Shown here: in pieces, positions 34,637 to 45,017 of the stretch
Numbering within the stretch: position 1 is the stretch's first letter
How the letters are laid out: each line of letters begins with the position of its first letter
NCBI RefSeq assembly: GCF_003033925.1
Contig: NZ_CP028365.1
Location: 2,949,501-3,013,500 of the forward strand
Length of the DNA: 64,000 nt
DNA from: Tannerella serpentiformis
Lineage (GTDB): Bacteria; Bacteroidota; Bacteroidia; Bacteroidales; Tannerellaceae
Direction of reading: 5' to 3'
Notes under the pieces: generated by a model
What the model saw: the letters and a program-made list of their open reading frames with translations, nothing else
What the model was told of the DNA's origin: nothing
The model's database searches: none
Made by a program: the position numbers and the translations under genes

Positions 34637-36118
34637 ATGAAAAAGCGAGCCATCATGCTGCTCGCCGTCATGGTCTGCCTCACGTGTGCCGCGCGCCTCG
34701 TGGGGCAGCCTTTTCATGCCGGTGAGATAGCTCAACTGAGGGCCTTCCTGCGGCAAAACGCCGCCGACGAGGGCCGGAAAAACTTTCAGCAGTTAGGCAT
34801 AGCCGACACCAACGCCATCGATTGGGCTACGGTGACGGGCCTGACGTGGGGGCCGGGTGGACGACTGACGGCGATCATTTGGAATGACAAGTATCTGGCG
34901 GGCGATCTGGATCTCTCCGGCTTCGACTCGCTGCGCGTGCTGCGTTGCCAGGTGAACAACCTCACGTCGCTGCTCCTGACGCGCGATTCAGCACTGGTGC
35001 ATGTGGACTGTTACGACAACCTGCTGACGCGCATGGACATCACCACGAACGTCAATCTCCAGCACTTCTGCTGTCGCTACAACCGCATCGCCACGCTCGA
35101 CGTGACGCGCAACCCGCGCCTCACGTTCCTCTGCCTGAGCGGCAACCCATTCACGCGTTTCGATCTCTCAAACAACCCCCTTCTGACGGAGTTTTACGCC
35201 GCCAAATGCAGTCTGGAGGAGATTGATTTCTCGCGCAATCCGCTCCTCAAACTCGTCTCTGTGCGCAGCAACAAACTGAAGCGCCTCGACGTATCGAACC
35301 TGGCCAACCTGCAGCAGCTCTTTTGCTACGACAACCAGCTGACGGAGCTGAACGTCAAGGGGTGCAAGTCGCTCCTGCGCCTGGCTGCCTACGACAACCG
35401 ACTGACGAGGCTCGACCTCTCCGATTGTCGCGCGCTGCAAAACCTGCCGCTCTACAACAACGCCATCGCCGAGCTTGACGTCTCGGCCTGCCCCTACATC
35501 GACTTCATTTCCACCATGAACAACGGCATGCACACGCTCAAGCTACCCCTGCTGCCGCTCAAGACGTTGGAGATCATGTGCGAGTCGAACCGTTTCACCT
35601 TCTCCGCGCTGCCCAAGCCGATGTATCTCCGCTCTTACACGCCGCAGGCGCGGAGGACGATTACGGCGCCGGCTGACAGGGTCGATCTTTCGAGCGAATA
35701 CACCGTGCAGGGCGCCACGTCGGTCTACACCTGGCGCGACGGCACGACGGAGGTCACCCCGACCCAGTCGCACGAGGGACGCTTCTCCTTCCCCGCCGCA
35801 CTGTCTGGCCATACGCTCACTTGCGAGGTGACAAACGCGGCCTACCCGAAGCTCACCCTCACGTACGACGTGACGCTTACCGCGCCCACGGCCAACGTGC
35901 TCCTCGTCGCCAACGATGCCCGTCCGACGGTGCACTCCGAGCGCGGACTGCTCATCGTCACCTCCGAACGCCCTTTGACGGCGCGTGTGTACACCTTGAC
36001 GGGCGTGCAAGTCGGCACGCTCCGTGTACAGCGCGGCGAAGCCAGTCTGGCGCTCCCGCCCGGCCTCTATATCGTCTCCCTGAGCGATGGCACGGCGCGC
36101 AAGGTGGTGGTGGAGTGA
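34637..36118 (+). CDS. Secreted leucine-rich-repeat protein with T9SS-like C-terminal domain
   Basis: 493 aa. Signal peptide (about residues 1-23), then ~11 short LRRs of ~21 residues (pattern LxxLxCxxNxLTxLDVSxN, for example LLRLAAYDNRLTRLDLSDC) at ~90-320, an Ig-like segment (~350-430) and a ~70-residue end TARVYTLTGVQVGTLRVQRG...ARKVVVE. That end resembles a type IX secretion C-terminal signal or a related domain. LRR proteins of this kind mediate adhesion to host or other bacteria in oral Bacteroidetes; that role is inference. Only 12 bp after the peptidase, so probably co-transcribed. Confidence 0.8.
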   Translation: MKKRAIMLLAVMVCLTCAARLVGQPFHAGEIAQLRAFLRQNAADEGRKNFQQLGIADTNAIDWATVTGLTWGPGGRLTAIIWNDKYLAGDLDLSGFDSLRVLRCQVNNLTSLLLTRDSALVHVDCYDNLLTRMDITTNVNLQHFCCRYNRIATLDVTRNPRLTFLCLSGNPFTRFDLSNNPLLTEFYAAKCSLEEIDFSRNPLLKLVSVRSNKLKRLDVSNLANLQQLFCYDNQLTELNVKGCKSLLRLAAYDNRLTRLDLSDCRALQNLPLYNNAIAELDVSACPYIDFISTMNNGMHTLKLPLLPLKTLEIMCESNRFTFSALPKPMYLRSYTPQARRTITAPADRVDLSSEYTVQGATSVYTWRDGTTEVTPTQSHEGRFSFPAALSGHTLTCEVTNAAYPKLTLTYDVTLTAPTANVLLVANDARPTVHSERGLLIVTSERPLTARVYTLTGVQVGTLRVQRGEASLALPPGLYIVSLSDGTARKVVVE

Positions 36119-36145
36119 CTCCGACCCTTATAGTATAGACAAGAG

Positions 36146-36181
36146 AAAGCCCCGACATACGTCCTTGTATGCCGGGGCTTT
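36146..36181. terminator. Bidirectional terminator between LRR gene and aqpZ
   Basis: AAAGCCCCGaCATAC-gtcctt-GTATGcCGGGGCTTTT, a 15-bp GC-rich stem with A- and T-runs on its sides, between convergent genes. Confidence 0.9.
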
Positions 36182-36209
36182 TCATAGGTTCGAGTTGCCC
36201 TCGCGAAGG

Positions 36210-36905
36210 TTAGGCCGCTTTATCTGGATCGATGACGCGCCATATAAAGGCCGCCAACGCTGCACCGACGAACGGGCCGACGATGAAGATCCACAGGTTA
36301 GCCAGTGCCGATCCGCCTTGGAAGAGCGCCGGGCCGATGGAACGTGCCGGGTTGACGGACGTACCCGTATAACGGATGCAGACGAGGTGGACAAGCACGA
36401 GCGACAGGCCGATGGCCAGGCCAGCAAAGCCCGACGTGGCGCCGTTCGTCCGAGCCGTTGCGCCCAGCACAACCAGCACAAAGACACAGGTAAAGAAGAT
36501 CTCGGCCAGCAGTCCGCTCGTGACCGAAATACCGCCTTGGAGATCGTTAGCGCCCGTGCCGCCTGCAAGCGACTCGGTGCCCGACGTCAGCAGCCACAGC
36601 ACACACGCGCCGATGATGGCACCAATGACCTGAAACAGCATGTACATGCCCGCGTCCTTGGCGCTTATCCGTCGGCTGAGGAGCATGCCCAGCGTAATGG
36701 CCGGGTTGATGTGGCACCCCGAGATGCCGCCAATGGTGTAGGCCATCGCTACCACGGAGAGGCCGAACGCCAGTGCCGTACCGAGGACTGTGCCTGCGTT
36801 GGCCGTGTCGGCACAGTCGGACGAACAATTCAGGCTGACAGCCACGCCGCAGCCCATCAAGACCAGCACCATCGTGCCGATCATCTCAGCTAAATACTTC
36901 TTCAT
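36210..36905 (-). CDS. aqpZ: Aquaporin Z-type water channel (MIP family)
   Basis: 231 aa, six membrane helices and two half-helices with the NPA motifs: SGCHINPAITLG and TSVNPARSIGPAL. An aromatic/Arg filter of AqpZ type (Arg after the second NPA) and normal AqpZ length favour a water rather than glycerol channel. The start MKKYLAEMIGT was chosen over an in-frame ATG 36 bp upstream. A TACCTTTG element sits 33 bp upstream. Confidence 0.94.
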   Translation of the reverse strand: MKKYLAEMIGTMVLVLMGCGVAVSLNCSSDCADTANAGTVLGTALAFGLSVVAMAYTIGGISGCHINPAITLGMLLSRRISAKDAGMYMLFQVIGAIIGACVLWLLTSGTESLAGGTGANDLQGGISVTSGLLAEIFFTCVFVLVVLGATARTNGATSGFAGLAIGLSLVLVHLVCIRYTGTSVNPARSIGPALFQGGSALANLWIFIVGPFVGAALAAFIWRVIDPDKAA

Positions 36906-36938
36906 AATAGGAAAACAGTTAATGGTTTTGAATCGCGG

Positions 36939-36946
36939 CAAAGGTA
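36939..36946 (-). promoter_or_regulatory. -7 promoter element for aqpZ
   Basis: TACCTTTG on the minus strand, 33 bp upstream of aqpZ and only ~35 bp from the oppositely directed element for the DUF4834 gene. Confidence 0.55.
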
Positions 36947-36981
36947 AGGGGCCTTATCCTGTCTTCCCGGATTTAACACCC

Positions 36982-36989
36982 TACTTTTG
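36982..36989 (+). promoter_or_regulatory. -7 promoter element for the DUF4834 gene
   Basis: TACTTTTG matches TAnnTTTG, 28 bp upstream of the ATG at 37018; back to back with the aqpZ promoter element. Confidence 0.55.
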
Positions 36990-37017
36990 CCCGCACAAAA
37001 ACCAGAACCCAAATTAT

Positions 37018-37305
37018 ATGCTTACGTTTTTTCTATTCTTCGTCTTCGTCGTTGTCTTCCTCGTTGTGATGCTCGGCACGTCTGTGTTACGGATCATCCG
37101 GGCGCTCTTCTTCGGCGGCCGTGGTCCCTATAGCGCGGGCAATCCGTATGCCTCGGGCGGCACATCCGCTGGTGGCGCCTCAGACACCTCGTCGCGGTCG
37201 TATTCGTCTCGCACCTTTATTGAGGAAGACGAAACGGTGCCCCACCGGAAGAAAGTCTTCGCCGACGATGAAGGCGAATACGTCGATTATGAGGAGATAC
37301 GCTGA
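37018..37305 (+). CDS. DUF4834-like small membrane protein
   Basis: 95 aa. One strongly hydrophobic N-terminal helix (LTFFLFFVFVVVFLVVML), then a Gly/Ser-rich linker and an acidic/basic tail (HRKKVFADDEGEYVDYEEIR). This matches the DUF4834 layout found in Bacteroidetes; function unknown. The ATG at 37018 begins right at the membrane helix and is downstream of a promoter element; upstream in-frame codons overlap aqpZ. Confidence 0.7.
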   Translation: MLTFFLFFVFVVVFLVVMLGTSVLRIIRALFFGGRGPYSAGNPYASGGTSAGGASDTSSRSYSSRTFIEEDETVPHRKKVFADDEGEYVDYEEIR

Positions 37306-37335
37306 TGCAGCACTCTGTAGTCTCGTACGAAGAAC

Positions 37336-37735
37336 GTACGGACCTTCCGCATACATCAAAATGAAGAAAACAGTGCTTGCGGAACTTCCGCAAACGTCAA
37401 AACGTCCTCTTTTCGATTTGCGGGACTTCCGCAAGCGCCAAAACGTTCTCTTTTCGATTTGCGGAACTTCCGCAAACGCCAAAACGTCCTCTTTTTGATT
37501 TGCGGAACTTCCGCAAACGCCAAAACGTCCTCTTTTTGATTTGCGGAACTTCCGCAAGCGCCAAAACGTCCTTTTCTTGATTTGCGGAACTTCCGCAAGC
37601 GCCAAAACGCCCTCTTTTTGATTTGCGGAACCTCCGCAAGCACCAAAACGTCCTCTTTTTGATTTGCGGAACTTCCGCAAACGCCAAAACGTCCTCTTCT
37701 TGATTTGCGGAACTTCCGCAAACGTTTTTCAGTCT
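37336..37735. repeat. Tandem array, 41-bp unit, 9-10 copies, TTGCGGAA palindrome
   Basis: TTGCGGAA-C-TTCCGCAA (17-19-bp palindrome with one central base) occurs at 37377, 37418, 37459, 37500, 37541, 37582, 37623, 37664 and 37705, exact 41-bp steps. A diverged copy (GTACGGACCTTCCGCAT) is one step earlier at 37336, just past the DUF4834 stop. The linker (CGCCAAAACGTCCTCTTTTTGAT) is well conserved. Open frames cross it by chance. Confidence 0.97.
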
Positions 37736-37831
37736 GCCGCAAGCCGTTTGACCAATCATCATACTGAGTAACGGTCGTGCTTACAAGGCTGCCGTCCGCT
37801 AAGACATCTTTCTGCTACTTGTTTTACGATT

Positions 37832-37865
37832 AAAGCCCGGGGTTACATCGCCTCGGGCTTTTTTG
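37832..37865. terminator. Terminator between the DUF4834 array and DUF2752
   Basis: AAAGCCCG ... CGGGCTTT stem (37832-37839 with 37854-37861) followed by T residues on the plus strand and preceded by an A on the other. It lies between convergent transcription units. Confidence 0.85.
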
Positions 37866-37895
37866 TGGAGCGCCATTTTGTCGCTCTCACCGACT

Positions 37896-38288
37896 TCAGA
37901 ACCCGAACACGTTGCGGGCGATCCAAAAGGCAATGGTGATGACGAAGTAGGTGCGGATGGCCAGAGGGCTCTCGAGGGTGGATCGGAGGCTGCTCGCGGG
38001 GTGGAGATAGACATAGAGGCGGGCGCCGATCAGTAGGGCGAGGTAGGGCAGGGAGAGGACGAGCAGGGCATTGTGCGCGAAGGCCGACGCGAGGTCAGCG
38101 TGCAGCAGGGCGTGGACTGCGCGCTGCGAACCGCAGCCGGGGCATTTGAGTCCAGTCAGCAGGAGGAACGCGCATTTGGGGAAGAAGACCGAGGTGGTCG
38201 GGCTGACGCGGTAGTAGATGATGGTCAGCGCGATCAGCAGTAGCGGCAGGCTAAGGATCAGCAGTCGTCGACGAGTAGGGTGTGGCAT
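37896..38288 (-). CDS. DUF2752 membrane protein
   Basis: 130 aa with three predicted membrane helices and the DUF2752 signature FLLLTGLKCPGCGSQRAVHALLH (Cys-Pro-Gly-Cys-Gly). Function unknown; the family is often coded beside CD225-type small membrane proteins, as here. The start at MPHPTRRRLL is preferred; an in-frame start 105 bp upstream overlaps the next gene. Confidence 0.85.
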   Translation of the reverse strand: MPHPTRRRLLILSLPLLLIALTIIYYRVSPTTSVFFPKCAFLLLTGLKCPGCGSQRAVHALLHADLASAFAHNALLVLSLPYLALLIGARLYVYLHPASSLRSTLESPLAIRTYFVITIAFWIARNVFGF

Positions 38289-38385
38289 TGGGGGAGGGGC
38301 AAAAAGCGAGCGGCACGCCCGTCTATCGATTGAGTGAAGAAGACAGGCGCACCGCGTAAGTGAAACCGATGGCGAGTATGACGGA

Positions 38386-38961
38386 TTAGGCATCCATGAA
38401 CCCTGCAGCGGCGACTACAACAACAAAGAGGAGGTAGAGTAACACAAAGACGCCTCCGGAGACGGCTCCCCAGATGGCCCACTTCTTAGCGTCTTTCGAG
38501 GCCTTTTCGGCGCCCACATAGTCACCTACGGCATAGGCCGAGCTGACCTTTGTTGCATTGATGATGGACACAATGCCGAGAGGAAGGCAGCAGCAGATGG
38601 TGACGATGATGGCCCAAACGAGGTAGTTCTCCGGCATCGGCGGGCGCTGCATGTTCGGGTTGTAGGTCGTAGAGGAGGAGGCACTGTTACCGGCAGCCTC
38701 GAAAGCCGTCTGTGGCGACGGGGTGCTGGCCGAGGTGTTGTAGTTTGGCTCGCGACGGTTGTAGTTCGACTCGTCGACGGTGGTACCGCGGTCCTCGGCG
38801 AAGAAGGACTGCAACTCGGGGAACGTGCGTGCAGGCGCAAAGTCCAGCGCCTCGGAATGATACACTTGCGTGTCGGGATCGATAGGTTCTTTCTTCAAAG
38901 CATCGAGGGTGAAAGGGCCCTGCTTCATGCCGTTCTTGAGGTAATAATATTCCTTTTCCAT
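38386..38961 (-). CDS. GYF-domain / CD225 (dispanin-like) membrane protein
   Basis: 191 aa. The N-terminal ~55 residues form a GYF_2-type domain (YYYLKNGMKQGPFTLDAL). A Ser/Thr/Pro linker (~60-105) leads to a CD225 segment with two membrane helices (NYLVWAIIVTICCCLPLGIVSIINATKV ... AYAVGDYVGAEKASKDAKKW). CD225 proteins of eukaryotes (IFITM) affect membrane fusion; the bacterial role is unknown. It is followed by DUF2752 in the same direction. Confidence 0.85.
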   Translation of the reverse strand: MEKEYYYLKNGMKQGPFTLDALKKEPIDPDTQVYHSEALDFAPARTFPELQSFFAEDRGTTVDESNYNRREPNYNTSASTPSPQTAFEAAGNSASSSTTYNPNMQRPPMPENYLVWAIIVTICCCLPLGIVSIINATKVSSAYAVGDYVGAEKASKDAKKWAIWGAVSGGVFVLLYLLFVVVVAAAGFMDA

Positions 38962-39067
38962 TATGAGTTTAGGGGGTTGATGAATAATCAGGAGAAAAAC
39001 TAAGCGCGCTCGCTGCGCATGTCAGGGAAACGAAAAAGGCCAGGTAGATGTTCACGGCTACTCACGG

Positions 39068-39988
39068 CTATCCGGCATTTTTCGCTTTTCTCCCGGCTGT
39101 AAGTTCGAGCACGCAGACAAGGGCGAATCCGGCTACGGCCAGGGCGATGCCTTCCCAGACGAGGTGGTCGGGCAGGATGTTGGCCTCGATCAGCGGACGC
39201 ACTTCGCCGTGACTGTCTACATAGGTCTCGATCGTCTCTTTCCACGGCCATACCTTATTGAGCGACCCGAGCATAAAGCCGCTCAGGACGGCAATGGTGA
39301 CGTTGTGAAACCGATGCAGGGCGTATGATAGGGCGTGCGAAAAGAGTGAGATGCCAATGGCTGCACCGGCGATGAAGACAAGCATGACGGGCAGGTTGAG
39401 CGTCTTGACGGCCTCCATGATGTAGAAGTATTTGCCCAGCAGTACGAGGATGAAGCTGCCCGAGATGCCGGGCAGGATCATGGCGCAGATGGCAATGGCG
39501 CCGCAGAGGAAGATGAACCACAGCGCGGAGGGCGTTTCGGCCGGTGTCATGACGGTGATGAACCACGCGGCCACAGCTCCCACCACGAATCCCGCAATGC
39601 TCTTGACGTCCCATCGGGTGACTTCGCGCGAGACAAACCACGTGGATGCCAGTACAAGCCCGAAGAAGAAGGCCCATACGAGCACAGGTTGGTGGACGAG
39701 CAGATAAGTCACCAGTCGGGCTAACGAGAAGATGCTGATGCCGATACCGGCCACGATGGCCAGCAGGAAGTTGCCGTTGATGGCCTGCCAGAAGGCGCCG
39801 AGGCGGAAGGTGAAGAGTAGCCGTAGCGAGGCGGGCGATCCGATGCGCTTGATGGAGTCGATCAGTTCGCCGTAGATGCCGACGATGAAGGCGATCGTGC
39901 CGCCGGATACGCCCGGGATGACGTCCGCTGCGCCCATGCCAATACCCTTGAGGGTCAGCAGGGCGTAGTCTTTAATTGTACGTCCCAT
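39068..39988 (-). CDS. DUF368 membrane protein (PopT-like undecaprenyl-phosphate transporter family)
   Basis: 306 aa, eight or nine membrane helices and the two inverted-repeat signatures GAADVIPGVSGGTIAFI and CAMILPGISGSFILVLLG. DUF368 proteins were recently identified as one of two families that recycle undecaprenyl phosphate across the membrane for cell-wall and O-glycan synthesis; I infer that role here. Last gene of the glnS-TPR-DUF368 cluster; its start is 6 bp from the stop of the TPR gene. Confidence 0.88.
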   Translation of the reverse strand: MGRTIKDYALLTLKGIGMGAADVIPGVSGGTIAFIVGIYGELIDSIKRIGSPASLRLLFTFRLGAFWQAINGNFLLAIVAGIGISIFSLARLVTYLLVHQPVLVWAFFFGLVLASTWFVSREVTRWDVKSIAGFVVGAVAAWFITVMTPAETPSALWFIFLCGAIAICAMILPGISGSFILVLLGKYFYIMEAVKTLNLPVMLVFIAGAAIGISLFSHALSYALHRFHNVTIAVLSGFMLGSLNKVWPWKETIETYVDSHGEVRPLIEANILPDHLVWEGIALAVAGFALVCVLELTAGRKAKNAG

Positions 39989-39994
39989 GTGTGG

Positions 39995-41136
39995 TCAGTT
40001 CTGATAGAATTTATGATTCAAAATGTCGTCGAAGAGGTGGTTGCCCTCGGGGCTGTTGCCCGGATCAGAGCGCTCCAGATCGCCGAAGCGGAGGAAGCGC
40101 AGATCCTCCAGCAGCTCTGCGTCCCACTCTCGCCCGCCCTTACGAATAGCACGGGCCTCGAGGATGAGTTTACCGACGATGTACTCGATCCGCTTTTTGA
40201 GATCCAAGTCGAACGCCTCCGTGGCCTCTGCGGCGCTCGATGTACCAACGAGCGTCTTGGCCAGGTCTTGCAGCGAACCGAAAAGGCGATAAAACTCCTG
40301 ACTGGCCTTCTCCAGGTCGTCGTAGCTGAGATCGTATTTCTCGGTGAAGCTGCGCAGTTGCTCGTTGACGAACCGCTCGTCGGCGATGAGTTCGAAGTAG
40401 GCCTCGACGGCCTTCTCGTAGTTGTGAGTGAAGTAGAGCAGGAAGGTGCGGAGCAGCTTGGCCTCGATGTCGTCCTCGTCGCAAGTCTGAGCGAACTCCA
40501 GCGAGCGGATGGCACGGTCGTATTCGCCGAGCTTAATCATAATGCGGCCGTGCATGAACCAGTAATCGCCGGAGTAGGGGTCGAGGTCGATCAGCTCCTC
40601 GCACTGTTCGGCGGCTTCTTGCCAACGCTTCTGGCGCTCGGTGTGATAGCAACGCTCCTCCTTGAGGGTGAGGTTTTCCGGGAAAAGCTCCAGACCGAGG
40701 TTCACGACCAGCAGGGCCTCTTCGTCGCGATCCATCTCGACAAGCAAGCCGGACAGGGCCTCGTAGATTGCCTCCGTGTTCTCGTCCGTGGGCAGGGCGC
40801 GGAGTATGGCAGTGGCCTCGTCGGCGCGGTTGGTGCCATAGAGACATTCCAACTCCATGGCGTTGAGGAGCGTCGTCTCTGCGTCGGCCTGCTTACGCAG
40901 GGAGCGGATCATTTGCAGGGCCTTGTCATAGTCACGGTCGTACATGTAGAGCCGGCATTCCATAGTCCGGATCTCCACATCCTCGGGGTGGAGCCTAAGC
41001 CCCAATTCCAGGGCTTGGGTGTAGCCTTCGCGGTCGTCCTTCTCATCGAAATACTCGAGCAGTTCGATGATCTCGTCGGTATCGAAGTAGACCTCCGAAC
41101 CTTGCTCGCGCATCTCGTTAAATCGTTCCAGGGCGG

Positions 41137-41140
<4 letters not shown>
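39995..41140 (-). CDS. Tetratricopeptide-repeat protein
   Basis: 381 aa, all helical with several degenerate TPRs (for example DREGYTQALELGLRLHPEDVEI; WQEAAEQCEELIDLDPYSGDYWFMHGRIMIKLGEYDRAI). No signal peptide, so cytoplasmic; strongly acidic N-terminus. A protein-interaction role is expected but the partner is unknown. It overlaps the glnS stop by 4 bp and so is translationally coupled with it. Confidence 0.8.
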
Positions 41141-42852
<1,712 letters not shown>

Positions 42853-42897
42853 TGTGATGATGTGCTATGCGTTACGAATCCTGTTTAATTGAGGGCG

Positions 42898-42905
42898 CAA
42901 ATGTA
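42898..42905 (-). promoter_or_regulatory. -7 promoter element for glnS
   Basis: TACATTTG on the minus strand, 46 bp upstream of glnS, matching TAnnTTTG. Confidence 0.5.
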
Positions 42906-42946
42906 GCATGCGAATCGAGTCTCACTGGGGGCGAATTTGCACCCCC

Positions 42947-43135
42947 GTAATACGTTCCGAGGTGGTCGGAATACGTTAGGGAGGCGGTCGTAATACGTTC
43001 GGAACCTATTGTGATACGTTGATGAGGTGGTTCTAATAGGTTCGGAACGTATTCTAATAGGTTCCGAGGTGGTCGGAATACGTTCCGAACCTATTGGAAT
43101 ACGTTGGTGAGGTGGTTCTAATAGGTTCGGGAGAA
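42947..43135. repeat. Array of 21/22-bp half-units (42-43-bp period), 9 half-units
   Basis: AATACG or AATAGG elements begin at 42947, 42968, 42990, 43011, 43033, 43054, 43075, 43096 and 43118 (steps 21, 22, 21, 22, 21, 21, 21, 22). Two kinds of half-unit mix: one with GTTCCGAACCTATT, where AATACGTTCCGAACCTATT is a near-palindrome, and one with GTTGGTGAGGTGGTT. It fills the gap upstream of glnS. The ~245 bp after it, up to the relaxase stop, probably contain the left end of the mobilizable element, but no att site could be recognised. Confidence 0.9.
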
Positions 43136-43381
43136 AATTATCAGCAAATATCCTCCTGAAAAAGAAGAAGTTACTCAATCGTAAGCATTGGATAGGTAAC
43201 GAAGTGGAAACGAGCGAAGCGCTTGAGGTTGCTGGAATCTGCACAAACAAAGGGCGCTTGTCATTTGAGGGTGCAATGTTACTATGACTATTTGAATTAC
43301 AGGCGTTTTTGATGCGATTCTCTCGATTTGGCTTTCAGTTTGGGAAAGGTCGGGATGGATGGAGCGGATGAACGTCAAACA

Positions 43382-44365
43382 TCATATCCCCCTCCCTCGC
43401 TTCTTCTTTTTCCCGGCTTGGTTTCTTAAGCGTCGCTGCCATGCGATCTCAGCGTAGTCTGCGCCGTGTGTCTGTAGAGCTGTGACCTCTCCAGTCTCCG
43501 AAAGAAGGCTTTCCGCAGTGTCTAAAGCGGATCTTGCGACTTGTGCAATAGGGGAATCATTTGTTGGCCGGAGGGAGGAATGGCTTGATGGAATAATGAT
43601 TGGCTTCAGTGTGTTGCCGGACTCGAACTGTTTCGGCAGGGTGCGGAAACCGAACTCACGGCCGATCTCGGAGGCCTTGAAACTGTAGCCGTCGTAGGTA
43701 AACTTCAGCCCGTAGACTTTCCCCTGCTTGTTCTTCATGCGGTCGATCGTGACGCCACTTCGGTGGAGTTCATAGAGGAACATGGAGTGACCCGACAGGC
43801 CTTTCCCTTTGTGCTTCTCGAGCAGGGCGTAGCAGATGCTCCGAACCTGCAGCTTTGTCCGCTCTCTTCTCGGATCGGCTTGGGCTTTCCGATGTAGTCG
43901 TGCGGATCGGACTTCGTTGGCGATGGTCAGCCCATACTTGCGGCTGAGTTCTTCGGCCACTCTCGCGGCTCGGTTACTGACGAAGGTGGTGTCGTAGACC
44001 TGCCCACCGAGGCTGATCCGATTGGCGATGATGTGGATGTGTAGATTGTCGGTGTCCTTATGTGTGACGGCCACCCACTGGTGATCGTCCAGCCCCATCT
44101 GCTTGGCAAAGAGCAAGGCGAGGCGGTTCAGGGTCTTGAACGTCATCTGCGGCTCGTCCTTCGGGGCGATGCCGATTTCGATGCGCAAGAACTTGTTTTT
44201 GCAACGGCTGTTATAGTCGCTGATGAGCTTCATTTCCTCGTGAATCTCCTTCGGCGTTTCGCTACACAGGTTGTGGAGGGCGAGGATCCGGCCGAGCTTT
44301 CCTTCTCGGAAAACGTACTCCAGCGCGTTGCCTCCGTGCGCGATAGCCTTACACTTTGCGATCAT
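43382..44365 (-). CDS. Relaxase / mobilization nuclease (MOBP, MobB-like)
   Basis: 327 aa. Relaxase domain at ~1-180 with motif III HIHIIANRIS inside TDNLHIHIIAN (His-hydrophobic-His) and an N-terminal AIAHGGNALEYVF in place of the usual Tyr segment; candidate Tyr residues occur at Y17 and Y51. It nicks oriT and leads the strand into the conjugation channel of a helper element. The C-terminal ~60 residues are basic. It overlaps the MobC-like gene by 17 bp, the standard layout of Bacteroidales mobilizable elements. Confidence 0.9.
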   Translation of the reverse strand: MIAKCKAIAHGGNALEYVFREGKLGRILALHNLCSETPKEIHEEMKLISDYNSRCKNKFLRIEIGIAPKDEPQMTFKTLNRLALLFAKQMGLDDHQWVAVTHKDTDNLHIHIIANRISLGGQVYDTTFVSNRAARVAEELSRKYGLTIANEVRSARLHRKAQADPRRERTKLQVRSICYALLEKHKGKGLSGHSMFLYELHRSGVTIDRMKNKQGKVYGLKFTYDGYSFKASEIGREFGFRTLPKQFESGNTLKPIIIPSSHSSLRPTNDSPIAQVARSALDTAESLLSETGEVTALQTHGADYAEIAWQRRLRNQAGKKKKRGRGI

Positions 44366-44753
44366 GATCTTCGATATTTAAGCGCTTAAATACCTCTTCA
44401 TTGACCCGATAGCGAGGGTTGAAGAACCGCTTAAAAGCGATCTTGGCGTAGGTGGCAAGTGCCTTCGTGGCGTCTACCCAGGAGGCGTCCTTGACCTTAA
44501 TCAGGTTAGAAATGTGCGCGTAGAATAGCGCTGTCTGACGGAGGATGGCGAGCGCCTCCTTCTCGTTGTCACCCATCGGAGGAACGGCGATGACGGATCC
44601 ACCCAGTAACATCTCGCGGCAGTAGTCGGAGTATTTCCGCCCCGCGTTCGTGGCTCTCGAACGGATCCGTTCCTTCTCCTCGGCCGTGCATCGAACCTTG
44701 ATAAAGGCCGTCTTGTTCGTCTTCTTGTCTTCCGTTTTGGTGTGTCTTTTCAT
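44349..44753 (-). CDS. MobC-like relaxosome accessory protein
   Basis: 134 aa, basic N-terminus, then a ribbon-helix-helix-like segment (FIKVRCTAEEKERIRSRATNAGRKYSDYCREMLLGG). This is the pattern of MobC/MbeC and Bacteroides MobA-type accessory proteins that bind oriT and help the relaxase. 17-bp overlap with the relaxase supports the pairing. Confidence 0.82.
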   Translation of the reverse strand: MKRHTKTEDKKTNKTAFIKVRCTAEEKERIRSRATNAGRKYSDYCREMLLGGSVIAVPPMGDNEKEALAILRQTALFYAHISNLIKVKDASWVDATKALATYAKIAFKRFFNPRYRVNEEVFKRLNIEDHDRKV

Positions 44754-44856
44754 GTGTGTTGTCTCTTTTCGTGGTACTTATCCTATGGTTTAGGCCGATG
44801 AGAACGGATGTGATTACGGCCCTCTCCACCGACTGACAGGGGCGGGGGAGCAAGCG

Positions 44857-44876
44857 CAGTTTGTGGGAACAAACTG
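44857..44876. other. Candidate oriT inverted repeat
   Basis: CAGTTTGT-GGGA-ACAAACTG, a perfect 8-bp inverted repeat about 100 bp upstream of mobC in the 264-bp gap before the DUF3408 gene, the usual place for oriT in these elements. The nick site cannot be identified from sequence alone. Confidence 0.5.
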
Positions 44877-45017
44877 ACGTCTTGCATTACCGTCGTCACG
44901 CTTCGTTACAAACCCTATGTGATTCTTGAGATCACTGCGTGCCCTGCATTCAGATGGTTACTGCTTGTTAGGTATGCATATCGTTCGTGAACTCTTTGAT
45001 GAATCAGTGTGCTTGGA

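Noticed and set aside
43136..43381. Left attachment site of the mobilizable element
   Set aside because: No direct repeat or tRNA end could be found within the window and the other end lies outside, so no att site is claimed.
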